Assembly (NCBI GenBank): GCA_022747635.1
Contig: JAKTNV010000078.1
Location: forward strand, 434,001 to 498,000
From: Hetaerina americana
Lineage: Eukaryota > Arthropoda > Insecta > Odonata > Calopterygidae
DNA length: 64,000 nucleotides
Reading direction: 5' to 3'
The notes beneath the pieces were generated by a model. It was not told the origin of the DNA. It did no database searches and saw nothing but the letters and a program-made list of their open reading frames with translations. A program made the position numbers and the translations under genes. Below, one piece after another: positions 23,940-35,261 of this stretch (its first letter is position 1; each line of letters begins with the position of its first letter).

Positions 23940-24245
23940 ATAGATTGGAATGATAAGAGATCACCTACCTGAGCATGTTTCAGATTACTCAGGAATGAAT
24001 AGGGATTGGAGAGTTCGTATGGGCAGTGTTAGGATGAGGAATAAGACAGGGGTGTCCATTCTCACTTGTGCTGTTCAATGTTTCTATGGAGGAAATAGTT
24101 AAAGAGGCATAGGGAAAAGTGGAGATACAGAAGAAATTTGGTTAGAAATTAATAAAATCAGTTATTTTTGCTAAGGATCAAACTTTTGTTTGTCAGTTAG
24201 CAAGGAGCTGCAAACATTGCTGGGTACATTGGAAATTCACTGAAA
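23940..24245 (+). mobile_element. RTE copy E, third segment (RT motifs B and C)
   Basis: Reads MRNKTGVSILTC-like sequence corresponding to GVRQGCPLSPLLFN, then VSMEEIVKEA, and IKSVIFAKDQTFV, where the catalytic pair of FADD has become FAKD. Similarity fades at about 24,245, so the copy lacks its own 3' end here. Confidence 0.7.
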
Positions 24246-24319
24246 CATCCGGAGCCTACTTTAATCATTAGATTACCTAAAATAATAATGAAAATAAGAT
24301 AATGTGATAAAAACGAAAA

Positions 24320-24440
24320 AATCTGAAATCAATTAGCACTCATTAAGAGCACTAGGCCGGAAATCAAGGGGATTCTGGTGCAAGTCCAAGTCAAGTTGAA
24401 TGATTTTTATGCTGTGAAATTTTTGCATTTGAGCATACCT
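24320..24440 (+). mobile_element. SINE-like fragment related to the 9,029 palindrome
   Basis: AGAGCACTAGGCCGGAAATC resembles a tRNA A-box-to-anticodon stretch and GGTGCAAGTCC a B box. The tail AAGTCAAGTTGAATGATTTT, then a CTGTGAAAT stretch, is a diverged version of each half of the perfect palindrome at 9029-9112. Confidence 0.55.
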
Positions 24441-24557
24441 AGTGGATGATTCCATTAAGTAGCTGTCCCAGAATCTCCAACAGTTCTTTGAGTATGAAAT
24501 AATTTAATATAGTCAGATTATGTAAATTAAAATTCGTTTGGAAACATGAAATAAAAT

Positions 24558-24786
24558 TTGTTGTCTCAGGCGTAACTTTGTGGAATTTGCATAACATATT
24601 GAAATGTAATGAAATAATTGACTTTGTAATTCCACACACTTTATTTAAAAACACACGACCAAGTTTCGACGTTGAACGTCATCATCAGGTATGCCTGATG
24701 ATGACGTTCAACGTCGAAACTTGGTCGTGTGTTTTTAAATAAAGTGTGTGGAATTACAAAGTCAATTATTTCATTACATTTCAATT
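24558..24786 (-). mobile_element. Foldback element E3: 188-bp near-perfect palindrome with duplicated core
   Basis: The palindrome spans 24,598-24,785 with one mismatch next to the centre. Both arms carry the core, at 24,695-24,720 on + and 24,663-24,688 on - (CTGATGA-T-GACG-TTCAA-CGTC-GAAAC). The terminal box is outside the palindrome on the left (24,564-24,585, CAGGCGTAACTTTGTGGAA). An 11-bp direct repeat TGAAATAAAAT flanks the unit (24,547-24,557 and 24,787-24,797). Confidence 0.8.
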
Positions 24787-24797
24787 TGAAATAAAAT

Positions 24798-27184
24798 AAT
24801 AAAATTATGAATGAAAGTCAAAGAATGAAAAATGTGAGTTGTCAACTTAGCAAGGCTACTGCTGGGAACTGGATTTTACCCGAGTTATTGATCAATATTT
24901 TATCTGGAAATTTGAACTATCAAAATCTTTTCAGGGAATAATAAGAAACATCTCTAAGACTTAAAAGAAAGACCTGAAACAATCAAAATTAATTTAGCAG
25001 TAATTGCAACCTTTATTATGTATAACCAGCAGCTGAGATAATTTGTGTCATTATGAATTGGTGGGTTATTTGGGTTGGATTGAGCTTTAAAGAATTGGTA
25101 GAAAGTTGAAGCGTGGCCTTCATCTACCTTTAATGGAGGGTAACAAGGACAGTGTAACATCCCATCCCACGAACTGAGCACTGTGCTTTAGTGCTCTCAA
25201 TAATTCATCCCAAGGGACGCCTTTGAAAAATCTATCATCACAGGAATTTAATCCAGGCACTTGTGATGAGGAGCCACACTAGCCAATACACCCAACTGAT
25301 CCCCTTGAACTAGTTCTATTTAAACCATCAGACTATAAAAAATTCCATTGAACATATTCAAAATAATTTTAAAATTACCTGCCCCGCAAGTAGATTGGAT
25401 GTTTTCAATTCTCGGTTTGAAGAAAAACAGTTTCAAAGTTATGCCACCAAAACATATTCCTAATCCTCAACTTTCACAAAGCAAACATCAAGATCCTGTT
25501 CACTCATGAATGTAGTAAGTCCCTGTGGTTGGTCAAAACCTTATGGGATTACTCGGCATTGTACATTGGCAATGTAAGTTTCTATTTGAGACTACATAAC
25601 CTTCACATTTACATCCATAAAAACCTTTTCCTTCGTAATTAATACAATCAAAGCCAAATTATAAGTGAGTCAATGGCAAACATTTTGGTTACCCAAAAAC
25701 ACATCTTCTTTAATACTTAGTGATCTAGTAATAAAGTACCATTATATTTTAAAATACTTATTGATTGTCATATGGTCTATGATAGTGGCAACTTATCTAT
25801 TCCACTCTGCAATAACTGAAGAGCTATCTGACATGACAAAAACTGGAAGAAAAATGGTTGTACAAGCACCAAATGGCCATGAATACCATCAAAGGAGGCA
25901 CTAAAAACTGGTTGGAGCTGGCAGAATTGTAGGAGATAGGTCAGCTTTGGTACAGAAAGGAGTGGTGGCATACGATGGTTGACAAGGTCTTAGGTGAGAT
26001 CAAGTATTGAAATGTGCATTAGGAGATCTATCAAGTGAGTGAGGGAAAGGTAGAGTTTTCAGGGAAATGGGATGATGGAATTATTTTGGCATGGAAAGAA
26101 TGATAAGGTGGGAGGGCAATGGGAGAGCTTGCAGGTAGGCAAAGGAGAAGTTATGGTAAAAGGAAAGATTGGTTCAGTGATAATTATCTTTGGTTTTATC
26201 AGAGGGAGAGATATGCAAATCTCCCCAAAAGATAAATGCAAAGAAAAATTAAAAAAATATATGCATGCATAAAATAAGTTTTTAAAACTTTTTTCATAAT
26301 TATTATAGGATGAGGAATATTGAAATATGCCAGAATAAGAGATGTACTTGTATATGGATAGCATGAAGAGATAAATCAGCAAAAGTGGGAAACAAGGATG
26401 ATTAAATGGGCAATGTTTGCAATAGACTAAGTTAGATGAGAAAAACAGATAGTTAGTGATGGAAATGATAAATAGAGACCAGAGCTATGTTATACTAAAG
26501 AAATAAATACCTTGTGTTCATATTAGTAGCAGCATTTAAAATGAATAACTCTTGCCATGGACAAAATTGGAAGGCCATGATGCATTATTGGCATGCTACT
26601 GACAAGCTTCTGCAGGTGAAAAGCAAAGATATATTCGCAAGACTTATTTGCCACACCTTCCAGAAATATATGATGTCTTAGTGGTTGAATAGTGAAATAC
26701 CTTCTACATGATAAACGAGCAAAGCATGTAGATAGCTAAAACTTGCAGCATTTTCAGAATCAGGCCAATAGTGCAATTCTGTTCTTAAGTAAATTACAAC
26801 TAGAGGGACTCTGACTTGCCCAAAACTTAATTTATCATGACCACTGGAATAACTTTATCTCCATTCCATTCCATTTGAACCAAGGAATTTTGAACTTGAT
26901 GTTTCAGAGCTTCTGGGAATCCTCCTCCACAAGAACCTCTATAACCTTGCAAATTAAATCCCCTTTCGCTCACCCCCATGCTTGGTACCCATTTAACCAC
27001 AATTATACCCAGAAACTCACCTCCTCATCCCCTTCTTTCTCCTATCATGTTTGTCCGATGAATCCCTCAGTCTATATACTTACATGTACTTACTGCACCA
27101 TTCCCCCCTACACCTAGATAATGAATTTCAACACTCTGCTACTCTGTCTGCCCCCTGATCTCTCCATCTCCCAGAAATATGACA
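24798..27184. other. Intergenic, mostly unassigned
   Basis: AT-rich DNA with no gene recognised. A possible - strand SINE head at 25,100-25,320 is listed separately. The purine-rich stretch 26,040-26,500 has no readable frame; it could be a decayed repeat. Confidence 0.35.
25100..25320 (-). mobile_element. Possible decayed tRNA-derived SINE
   Basis: On the - strand from about 25,312, GGGGATCAGTTGGGTGTATT resembles an A-box region, and CCTGGATTAAATTCCTG near 25,250 a B box. No duplication or tail was identified. Confidence 0.4.
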
Positions 27185-27455
27185 AATCATATAGTCTTGG
27201 CATAATGGAAATGGAGGATGTGATAATCAACAGGGCAGAGGCTTCAGCTGCTGATAGTAGGGCCTGGGTTTGAATTTTGGTCACTGTGGACACCAATTAC
27301 TTCATCAATGCAGTGTGATATTGTGAACAGCAGCTCTGTGAAACCCCAAGCAGCACAGAGAAAGGAGCTGCCCTGATACCTGATGCCTTAATTTCACAAG
27401 CCATATAAGGCTCAGTATATGCTGAAACCTACCCCCACCTTTCAAAGCAGCCTTC
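27185..27455 (+). mobile_element. Decayed SINE of the 9,390 family
   Basis: B box near 27,262 as GGGTTTGAATTTTGG; the body (AAACCCCAAGCAGCACAGAG, then CCTGATACCTGATGCC) lines up with the 9,390 copy. The A box is poor. Ends are approximate. Confidence 0.5.
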
Positions 27456-27726
27456 CAGGTCATTAATATTATTGGTCACTTACCAATGCATTCAACCTGT
27501 GTACTTGATGGCCAATAAATAAGCTCAATTTTCATCAGATAGTTTACACCTAATGGAAGAATTTTGACAGGTTCTTAAATTCGTTACAAATGAAAATCCT
27601 GCAAAGTGATGCCAGAAAACATTTTAGCTTTGGTAAACATGTGCTCCATATTATTAATGTACCATAAGACATGAGTTAAGAAAGAAATACATAATGCCCA
27701 TCTAAGAATAAATAAGAGTTATATTA

Positions 27727-29888
27727 TTATAAGGTTATCTCCTGGTTAAGGTCGGTTTTTGAATGGACACAACTACCAAATAAATATTTTGTGACCACTA
27801 ACAAAACAATCCAGCCACCTTCTCTGCATCAGATCCCTCTTCGTCTCTCAGCACTACCTTCCTCCCTTCATCCCGTCCAACATCCCTATCCTGTTCCCAC
27901 CTTTTCCTCGTTTGCCTAAATTCTCCCCTCCATTACAGCGTTCAACATCCCACTGTCGATCAATACAGCATCCAGTTTTCCTACCTCCATAGGATTTCTC
28001 CCAAGAAACCGCTCTCTTCACCTACCCTACCAAGTACTTCCTCATTTGTTTTCCTTGCGGTCCACTTCATCCTCGCCATTTTTCTCCACACCCACATTTC
28101 AAAAGCCTCCAATCTACGTCTATCCTCCTGCTTCAATGATCACGTTTCCGCGCCGCACATAGCTACGCTCCATATAAAATTTTTTACGAGTCTTTTCTTA
28201 ATATCCTAACTCAAGGTCCCTGCCATCAACTACCTCCTCCTGGTGAAAGCTCTTTCCCCAGCGCAATTCTATTTGTTACGCCTCTACAACTTTGACCGTG
28301 TTGGTCCAAAACACTTTCAAGATACGTAAACTGTTCCACCTGGTCTAGTTTTTTCCCTCCTATTTTAATGTTTAGTTTACCCTTTTTATTTCTGGAAAAT
28401 CGAATATTCTTTGCTTTATTAATATTGATTCTCATTTCACTCAGCGATGCTTGCAACCCCTTGGCTGACTGTCAAACTTAAGCTTGGTCGTCAGCAAACC
28501 TAACTGTTGTTAAGATTTCCCCGCCGACTTTCATTCCGACCTCCAGTTCTTCCCATGCCCTTTTAATCATTTCCTCCACATATGCGTGAACAGCAATGGT
28601 AATAATGGGCAACCCTGCTTTACACCTCTTCCTAACACTGCCCATCCGAACTCCCCGTTCCCCGCTCGCACCTGAGCACTCTGAGACATTTACAGGTTGC
28701 GGATTAGCCTCCTATCCCTCTAATATATTCCTATTTTCTGCAATACACTCATTAGTTTTTCCCAATTCACTCTACCAAACACTTTTTCGAAATCTACGAA
28801 ACAGGGAAATACCTCCTGGTTGTATTCTATACTCCTTTCCATTAATAATCTCATTACTGCAATGCCATTACGCGTACCTCTCCCCTTCCTAAGCCCAAAC
28901 TGATCATCCCCTAAGTAATTACTTGCCCTACTCTCTACCCTTTTGGTAATGATCCTGAGAACAACTTTAGCTGCATGAGATATTCAACTTATTGTTCGGT
29001 AGTTTCATCTCCCTTAATGCTCTGTTTATCTCATCGTCGAGTGTATCTGGACCTAAGCTGTCTTCGCCTACGTAAAGTTTCTTTTCTATGTCTAACCTTG
29101 TTGGCCTTAGTTTTATCATATAGTGCTTTTATATATTCCTTCCATGTTTCTTGGATCTTTTCTGTGTCAACTACCAGCTTACCCGCCTTATCTCTAGCTG
29201 TCAGAATAGATCTTCCCTTCTTACTTCCCGATAGTGCTTTAACATTACTGTATAGCACACCAATTACACCCTTCCTCTGCACACTTTCCGTATCCTCACC
29301 CTGCGTTTTACACCATGCTTCTTTTGCTTTATGTGTTGCCCGTCTCAATTTATTATTTCACTCTTTGTACTTCAATTTTCCTAACTCTGTATTTGCATTC
29401 TTCCATGTTCTTCTCTCATCCATCTTTGTTATCACCTAATCCGTGATCCACGGTTTTTTTGTCCTTTTCCCGTTAACGGTTCCAATAGTGTCTTTTGCGG
29501 CTTTCGATATCCCTTTCTCGATACATTCCCATTTTTCTTCGATAGTACTTAGCTATTTACCGCCCTCCAATATTTTCTCTACAGCCTGCTAGCACACCTT
29601 CCGTGTCAGTCCATTTCATGCTTCTTCATTCCATTTCCTAACACGCCGCCCCTGCCTTATTTTTAAGAAACGGAGGCTACATTTCCTAACAACGAAATTG
29701 TGGTCAGAGTCCGCATCCGCTCCCGGGAAGCTGTGCGAATTTATCACACTGTTCCTAAACCTGTGTCTAACCAGGATATAATCTAATTGATACCTTTCTG
29801 GGTCACCTGACATATTCTGTGTATACCGGTGCCTTTTGTGGTGTCTAAACCAAGTGTTGGTGATGACTAACCCATGTTTCCTGCAGAA
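27727..29888 (-). mobile_element. RTE copy A, 3' two-thirds, decayed
   Basis: On the - strand from 29,888: end of the endonuclease domain (EFCRKHGLVITNTWF, DYILVRHRFRNSVIN, DADSDHNFVV with the conserved SDH), linker (KAKEAWCKTQ, KIQETWKEYIKALYD), RT fragments with a deletion near 28,985, the C-terminal domain (28,456-28,226: QVEQFTYLESVLDQHG), and a 3' UTR to about 27,727 that matches copy C. Its 5' end stops abruptly at 29,888, where copy B starts in the opposite direction. Not functional. Confidence 0.85.
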
Positions 29889-31999
29889 CTCTATTGAGGA
29901 AGGCAACGGGAAACCACCTCAATTATCATTTCCAAATAAAAATCATGAACACTACAGAGAATATGAGTCCTCGCAACTACGGGGCTCGGCCCAATCGGCC
30001 GTGTGTCGTGCCCGGCAGCGGGGGAGGCAAGGCTTCCGCGGTCGTCATCCCACGAAACCCTTGATAGGGAAAACCAACAGCAGCAGGACAGAAGACGCAG
30101 ATAAAGACCAATTAAGTTAGACTAGGAACTTGGAATGTTAGGACAGTGATAAGGTTAGGAAAATTAGAGCATATTAAGTGGCAGATGGAAAGGGGAAATA
30201 TAGATGTTTTAGGTCTGTGTGAGGTGAGATGGAAGGATTGCGGGGATTACTGGAGTGATAATTAAATAATAATATACACCGGTGTGGACGAGAGGCAACG
30301 AGGGGTTGCCATAATATGAAATAAAGAGTTGGAAAGAAGTGTAGTCAACATAGAACAAGCAACGTATGGAATATTGCTAGTAGAGATAAAAGCAGAACCG
30401 ACGAACTTGGTCATTGTTCAGGTAAACATGCCACCAAGCAACCATACAAAGGAAGAGGTCGATACGATCAGTAAGGGGACATAATCGCGCGTTTTCTGGC
30501 AGGGAAACATTTGATAGTGATGGGAGTTTGGAGTGCGACGGTAGGCGACGGAAGAGATGGTGATTAGGTTGGGGACTATGGTTTAGGCCGGAGGAATGGC
30601 CGCGGGGAGAGAGCAGTTGAGTTCTGCAGGAGACATGGGTTAGTCATCACCAATCCTTGGTGTAGACAACCCAGCTGATTCAGAAAGGTATCAGCAAGAT
30701 TATATTCTGGTTGGACACAGGTTTAGGAACAGTGTGATAAATTCGCACAGCTTCCCGCGAGCGGATGTGGACTCTGACCATAATTTAGTTGTTATGAAAT
30801 GTAGCGTCCGTTTCAAAAAGATAAGGCAGGGGCGGCGAGTTAGAAGATGGGATGTAGAAGCATTAAATGGGTTGAAAAGGAAGGAATACAAACAGGTGGT
30901 AGAGAAAATCATGGAGGATGGCAAAGGGCTTAGTACTATCGAAGAAAAATGGGAAATGATCAAGAAAGGGTTGTCTAAAGCCGCAAAAGACACTATTGGA
31001 ACCGTTAACGCTAAAAGGACTAGGAAACCATGGATCACGGATGAGATGATCACAAAGATGAATGAGCGGCGAAAATGGAAGAATATAAATACAGAATCAG
31101 GCAAAATTAAGTACAAAGAATTAAACAATAAATTGAGGCAGGCAACAAATAAAGCAAAAGAAGCATGGTGGAAGACGCAGTGCGAGGATATGGAAAGTCT
31201 GCAGAGGAAGGGTGAAATCGGTGCGCTGTACAGCAAAGTTAAATCGTTATCGGGAAGTAAGAAAGGAAGATCTAAGCTAACAGTTAGAGATAAGGCGGGT
31301 AAGGTAATAGTTGACGCAGGAAAGATCCAAGAGAGATAGAAGGAGTATATAGAAGAACTGTATAGTAAAGAACTCAGACCAACACAGTTAGACATTGAAA
31401 AAGAATATGACGTAGAGGAAGACATCTTAGGTCCAGGCATACCAGACAATGAGATAGAAAGGGCATTAAGGGAGATGAAACTAAATAAGGTCGTGGTGGT
31501 GGATAATATTCCCGCGGAACTATTGAAATGTTTAGGAAAATGTGGGAGGAAGAGGCTATATGGGCTGATTCGTAGTATTTAAGAGAAAGGAATCTGGCCG
31601 GAAGACTTTGTGAGATCAGTTTTAGTTCCTATTCCGAAAAAGGTAAAGGCTACATCATGTGAGGACTATAGGACAATTAGTTTGATATCCCACGCAGCTA
31701 AAGTTGTTCTCAGGATCATAAACAAAAGGATAGAGAGTAGGGCAAATGATTACTTAGGGGATGATCAGTTTGGGTTTAGGAAGGGGAGAGGTACGCGTGA
31801 TGCCATTGCAGTAATGAGATTATGAATCGAGAGGAATACAGAACACAACCGGGAGGTATTTGCCTGTTTCGTAGATTTCGAAAAAGCTTTTGATAGAGTG
31901 CACTTGGAAAAACTAATGAGTATATTACAGAAAATAGGAGTAGATTGGAGAGAAAGGAGGCTAACCCGCAACCTGTACATGTCTCAGACTGTTCAGGTG
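29889..31999 (+). mobile_element. RTE copy B: part of 5' UTR, endonuclease, linker and first half of RT
   Basis: Starts in the 5' UTR at CTATTGAGGAAGGCAACGGG. Endonuclease: LGTWNVRT near 30,127, CEVRWKDCGDYW near 30,220 and DSDHNLVV near 30,770. The longest open piece (30,734-31,339) covers the end of the endonuclease and the linker, to DKAGKVIVDAGKIQER. RT: VLVPIPKKVKATSCEDYRTI, QFGFRKGRGTRDAIAVM, and motif A CFVDFEKAFDR at about 31,870. It ends near 32,000 in an AT-rich run, before the catalytic YxDD/FADD motif. Several in-frame stops (for example after the SDN of the DYWSDN motif) make it dead. This endonuclease type is often annotated as craniofacial development protein 2-like and belongs to the RTE group. 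Confidence 0.87.
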
Positions 32000-32072
32000 A
32001 AATATATAAATATATAATATATATATATATATATATGTATATATTTCTATATATTTATATGTATATACATAT
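32000..32072. repeat. AT-rich low-complexity (TA)n-like sequence
   Basis: Imperfect TA and ATATTT repeats lying between the truncated end of RTE copy B and the 3' end of copy C. Confidence 0.85.
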
Positions 32073-33646
32073 TTTAAGGTAATCTACCGGTCAAGGTAGG
32101 TTTTTGGATGGACAGAACTACCAGACAAACATTTTATTGCTCCTAACAAAACACAAAATCCATCATCCTACTCTATATCAGGTCCCTCTTCATCTCTGAG
32201 TACTTTCTTCCTCCCTTCATCCTGTCCAACATCCCTATCCTGTTCCTTCCCTTTCCTCTTTTGCCCAAAATTCTCCCCTCTATCACAGTCTTCAACATCC
32301 CACTGCCGGTCAACACGCCGTTCATCCTCTCTTCCTGCCTCCATAGGACAGCCCTTTTTTGAAACTTTCCCATTTTTCTGCGATAGTACTTAATTCTTTA
32401 CCATCCTCCATGATTTCCTCTACCGCCTGTTTTTATTCATTCCTTTTCAAACCATTTAATGCTTCTACATTCCATTTTCTAACACGCCGCCCCCGCCTTA
32501 TCTTTTTGAAACGGACGCTACATTTCATAACAACTAAATTGTGGTCAGAGTCCGCATCCGCTCTCGGGAAGCTGTGCGAATTTATCACACTGTTCCTAAA
32601 CCTATGTCTAACCAGGATATAATCTAGCTGATTCCTTTCTGAATCAGCTGGCATTTTCCATGTATGCATGCGTCTTTTGTGGTGTGTAAACCAAGTGTTG
32701 GTGATGACTAACCCCTGTTTTCTGCAGAACTCAACTGCTTTCTCCCCGCGGTCATTCCTCGTGCCTAAACCGTAGTCCCCACCTATCACCATCTCTTACT
32801 TGGCCTACCGTCGCACTCCAATCCCCCATCACTATCAAATGTTTCCCTGCAGGAACACGCGCGATCATGTCCTCTAACTGATCGCATATCCTATCGACCT
32901 CTTCTTCCTTATGGTTGCTCGGTGGCATGTATACCTGAATGATAACCAAGTTCGTCGGATCTGCTTTTATTTCTATTAGTTATAATCTATCCGTTACCTG
33001 CTCTATGTCGAATACGCTTCTACCTACCTCTTTCTTTAATACTATGGCAACCCCTCGTTGGCTCTCGTCCCCATTGCTGTATATTATTCTATACTTATCA
33101 CTCCAGTAATCCCCGCTATCTTTCCATCTCACCTCGCATAGACCTAAAATATCTATATTTCCCCTTTCCATCTCTCGCTTAACATTCTCCAATTTCCCTG
33201 TCCTCATCATTGTCCTAACATTCCACGTTCCGATTCTAACTAATTTGGTCTTCTTCTCCTTCGTCTTCTGTCCTGCTGCTACTGGTTTTCCCTTGCAAGG
33301 GTTTCGTGGGATGACGACCGCGGAAGCCTTGCCTCCCCCGCTGCCGGGCACGACACACGGCCGATTGGGCCGAGCCCCGTGGTTGCCAGGACTCAAAGTA
33401 TCTCTATTGTCCATCATATTTTTCTAGGGAATGATAATTGAGGTGGTTTCCCGTTGCCTTCCTCAATAGTGTTTTTAACGTGACACCATCTCTTATTGGC
33501 CGTCCCACTGGGGTCAGACGCCATTGCAGCACCCTCACTGAGGAACAGACGCTGCGTGGATTACCTTTCGTTTTGCTCCTAACCTTCGACCTATCTGGCA
33601 TGGGTGACCCTACCAGGAGCAATAATTATTACTCCCGCCAGCACAG

Positions 33647-33650
<4 letters not shown>
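32073..33650 (-). mobile_element. RTE copy C: 5' UTR and endonuclease intact-looking, reverse transcriptase deleted
   Basis: Read on the - strand from 33,650: the most complete 5' UTR in the window, then an open frame from 33,417 (RIGTWNVRTMMRTGKLENVK, CEVRWKDSGDYW), VIIQVYMPPSNHKEEEVDRI, MGDWSATVG, DYILVRHRFRNSVIN and DADSDHNLVV. All the expected endonuclease positions (N, E, D, S-D-H) are present, although the frame is broken at about 32,980 and 32,755. Near 32,349 the sequence jumps from the linker straight to the 3' region shared with copy A, so the whole RT is missing. The 5' end abuts a TA microsatellite. Confidence 0.88.

Positions 33651-33699
<49 letters not shown>
33651..33699. repeat. 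(TA)n microsatellite, left flank of mariner
   Basis: About 49 bases of alternating TA, continued on the other side of the mariner element at 35,034. Confidence 0.97.
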
Positions 33700-33700
<1 letters not shown>

Positions 33701-35033
33701 TACCTTGATCAAAAATTTCCCGGAATTTATTCAGAAAATTAAAAATACAAGTTTATTCATCTAAATCTATATTGTCCCCTTCAAAGTAATCCCCATCGAC
33801 TGCAACACACTTATGCCAGCACTTGATCCAATCCTCGAAACATTTTTTATATTCGGTTTTCGGTATGTCCATCAGTGCTTCCTGCGATTTTTCCATTACT
33901 TCCTCTCGGCTGCTAAAACGCGTTCCCCGTAATGGTTTTTTAACTCGATTGAACAGAAAGAAGTCACAGGGAGCCAAATCAGGTGAATTCGGTGGCTGTT
34001 GGATGGTATTTGTTGCATTTTTCGTCAAAAAATTACGAATAATGATAGCACTGTGCGACGGTGCGTTATCATGGTGCAAAATCCACGAGTTTTCTGCCCA
34101 CATTTCTGGTCTCTTTCGGCGAATTGCTTCATGCAAACGTCTCATAACGCCCAAATAATACTCTTTGTTTACTGTCTGGCCTTCTGGCAAAAATTCATGA
34201 TGCACTACACCGTTGTAATCCATGAAAACCGTCAGCATTGCCTTCTTTTTTGACTGAAAACGACGTGGTTTTTTTGGTCTCGGCTCATTTGGTGAACGCC
34301 ATTCACTTGCCTGATGTCTGGATTGCGTGTCGTACTCATAAACCCACGTCTCGTCTCCAGTAATGATCCTTTTGATGAATGTGGGATCGGATTCAGCCTC
34401 GCAAATCATGTCTTTTGCGACGTCAACACGGTCTCTTTTTTGCATGAAATTGAGGTCTTTTGGCACCAACTTTACCCAAATCGGAACGGAAACCCAAATC
34501 ATTAACCACAATGTCTTGGGCGGATCCATAGGCAATGTTCAAGTCCTCCGCTATTTCTCTGATGGTTAATTTGCGGTTATTGACCAACATTTCTTTTACT
34601 TTATCAATTTTTTCACCGACTTTCGATGTCGATGGTCTGCCACTGCGTTCATCATCTTCGATTGACTCACGACCACTTCTGAACCGCTCGTGCCACTGGT
34701 AAACGACCGTTTTTTTTTAGAGAATCGTTGCCGAAACACTTTTCCAACCTTTCCAACGTCCGTGCGCCACTAAATCCGTTTTTTACGCAAAATTTAATAC
34801 AAGTTCGTTGTTGCAAATTTAAATCCATTTCTGAAATTGTAAAAAATCGCCAACACACACAGAGATAGATGTACTCTTGGCTACGTAACTTTTGCAAATG
34901 TCAAGTTATGACACTAAGATTTAAAGGGAATATCAACAACAGATGTACCAATTTAACAAAAAAAACAGCACTCAAATCGGAACGATGGGAGCGCCACACG
35001 GTGGTTATTCCGGGAACTTTTTGATCAAGGTAG
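33700..35033 (-). mobile_element. mariner transposon (Tc1/mariner superfamily), 1,334 bp
   Basis: Inverted terminal repeats of about 27 bp beginning CTACCTTGATCAAAAA on both ends, with one mismatch (TTTCCCGG left, GTTCCCGG right), each flanked by TA. The transposase lies between them on the - strand. The length is typical of a full-length mariner. It is inserted in a TA microsatellite, consistent with mariner's TA target, so the exact duplicated TA cannot be told apart from the repeat. Confidence 0.95.
33753..34828 (-). pseudogene. mariner transposase, D,D34D type, frameshifted
   Basis: Start chosen at MDLNLQQRTCIKFCV (34,828). The N-terminal helix-turn-helix region is in one frame until an A9 run near 34,714, where one extra base shifts it out; the correct reading continues in another frame as VVYQWHERFRSGRESI. 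A second break occurs near 34,480. The rest is open from there to the stop at 33,753 and holds the catalytic set: TGDETWVYEYD, LHHDNAPSH, and NSPDLAPCDFFLF. The second and third Asp are separated by 34 residues. The C-terminal motif WHKCVAVDGDYFEGDNIDL is the usual mariner ending. Only two small indels separate it from an intact frame, so it decayed recently, but it is not active as it stands. Confidence 0.93.
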
Positions 35034-35187
35034 TATATATATATATATATATACATTCAAACGCGAAATCCCGCCAAACGGCGAATAAATACTCATATAT
35101 ATTTTGTGTGTTTCATATATACGAGATATCATCGTACTTTATGTGTGTTCCTATCCCTTTTCCTTATATCTGTTTCTGTATATATGA

Positions 35188-35259
<72 letters not shown>
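35034..35259. repeat. (TA)n microsatellites, right flank of mariner
   Basis: TA runs at 35,034-35,053 (the other half of the repeat split by mariner) and a second long run at 35,188-35,259. The sequence between them is unassigned. Confidence 0.93.

Positions 35260-35261
<2 letters not shown>

Noticed and set aside
28596..29439. Long + strand open frames of 98 and 154 codons
   Set aside because: They are antisense to RTE copy A. The - strand has the recognisable linker and RT residues.
30700..31449. 249-codon - strand open frame
   Set aside because: Antisense shadow of the endonuclease and linker of RTE copy B, whose + strand frame carries the family motifs.
27727..31999. RTE copies A and B as one twin-primed insertion
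   Set aside because: Twin priming gives non-overlapping halves. A and B both contain the end of the endonuclease, the linker and part of the RT, so they are separate copies or a recombination product.
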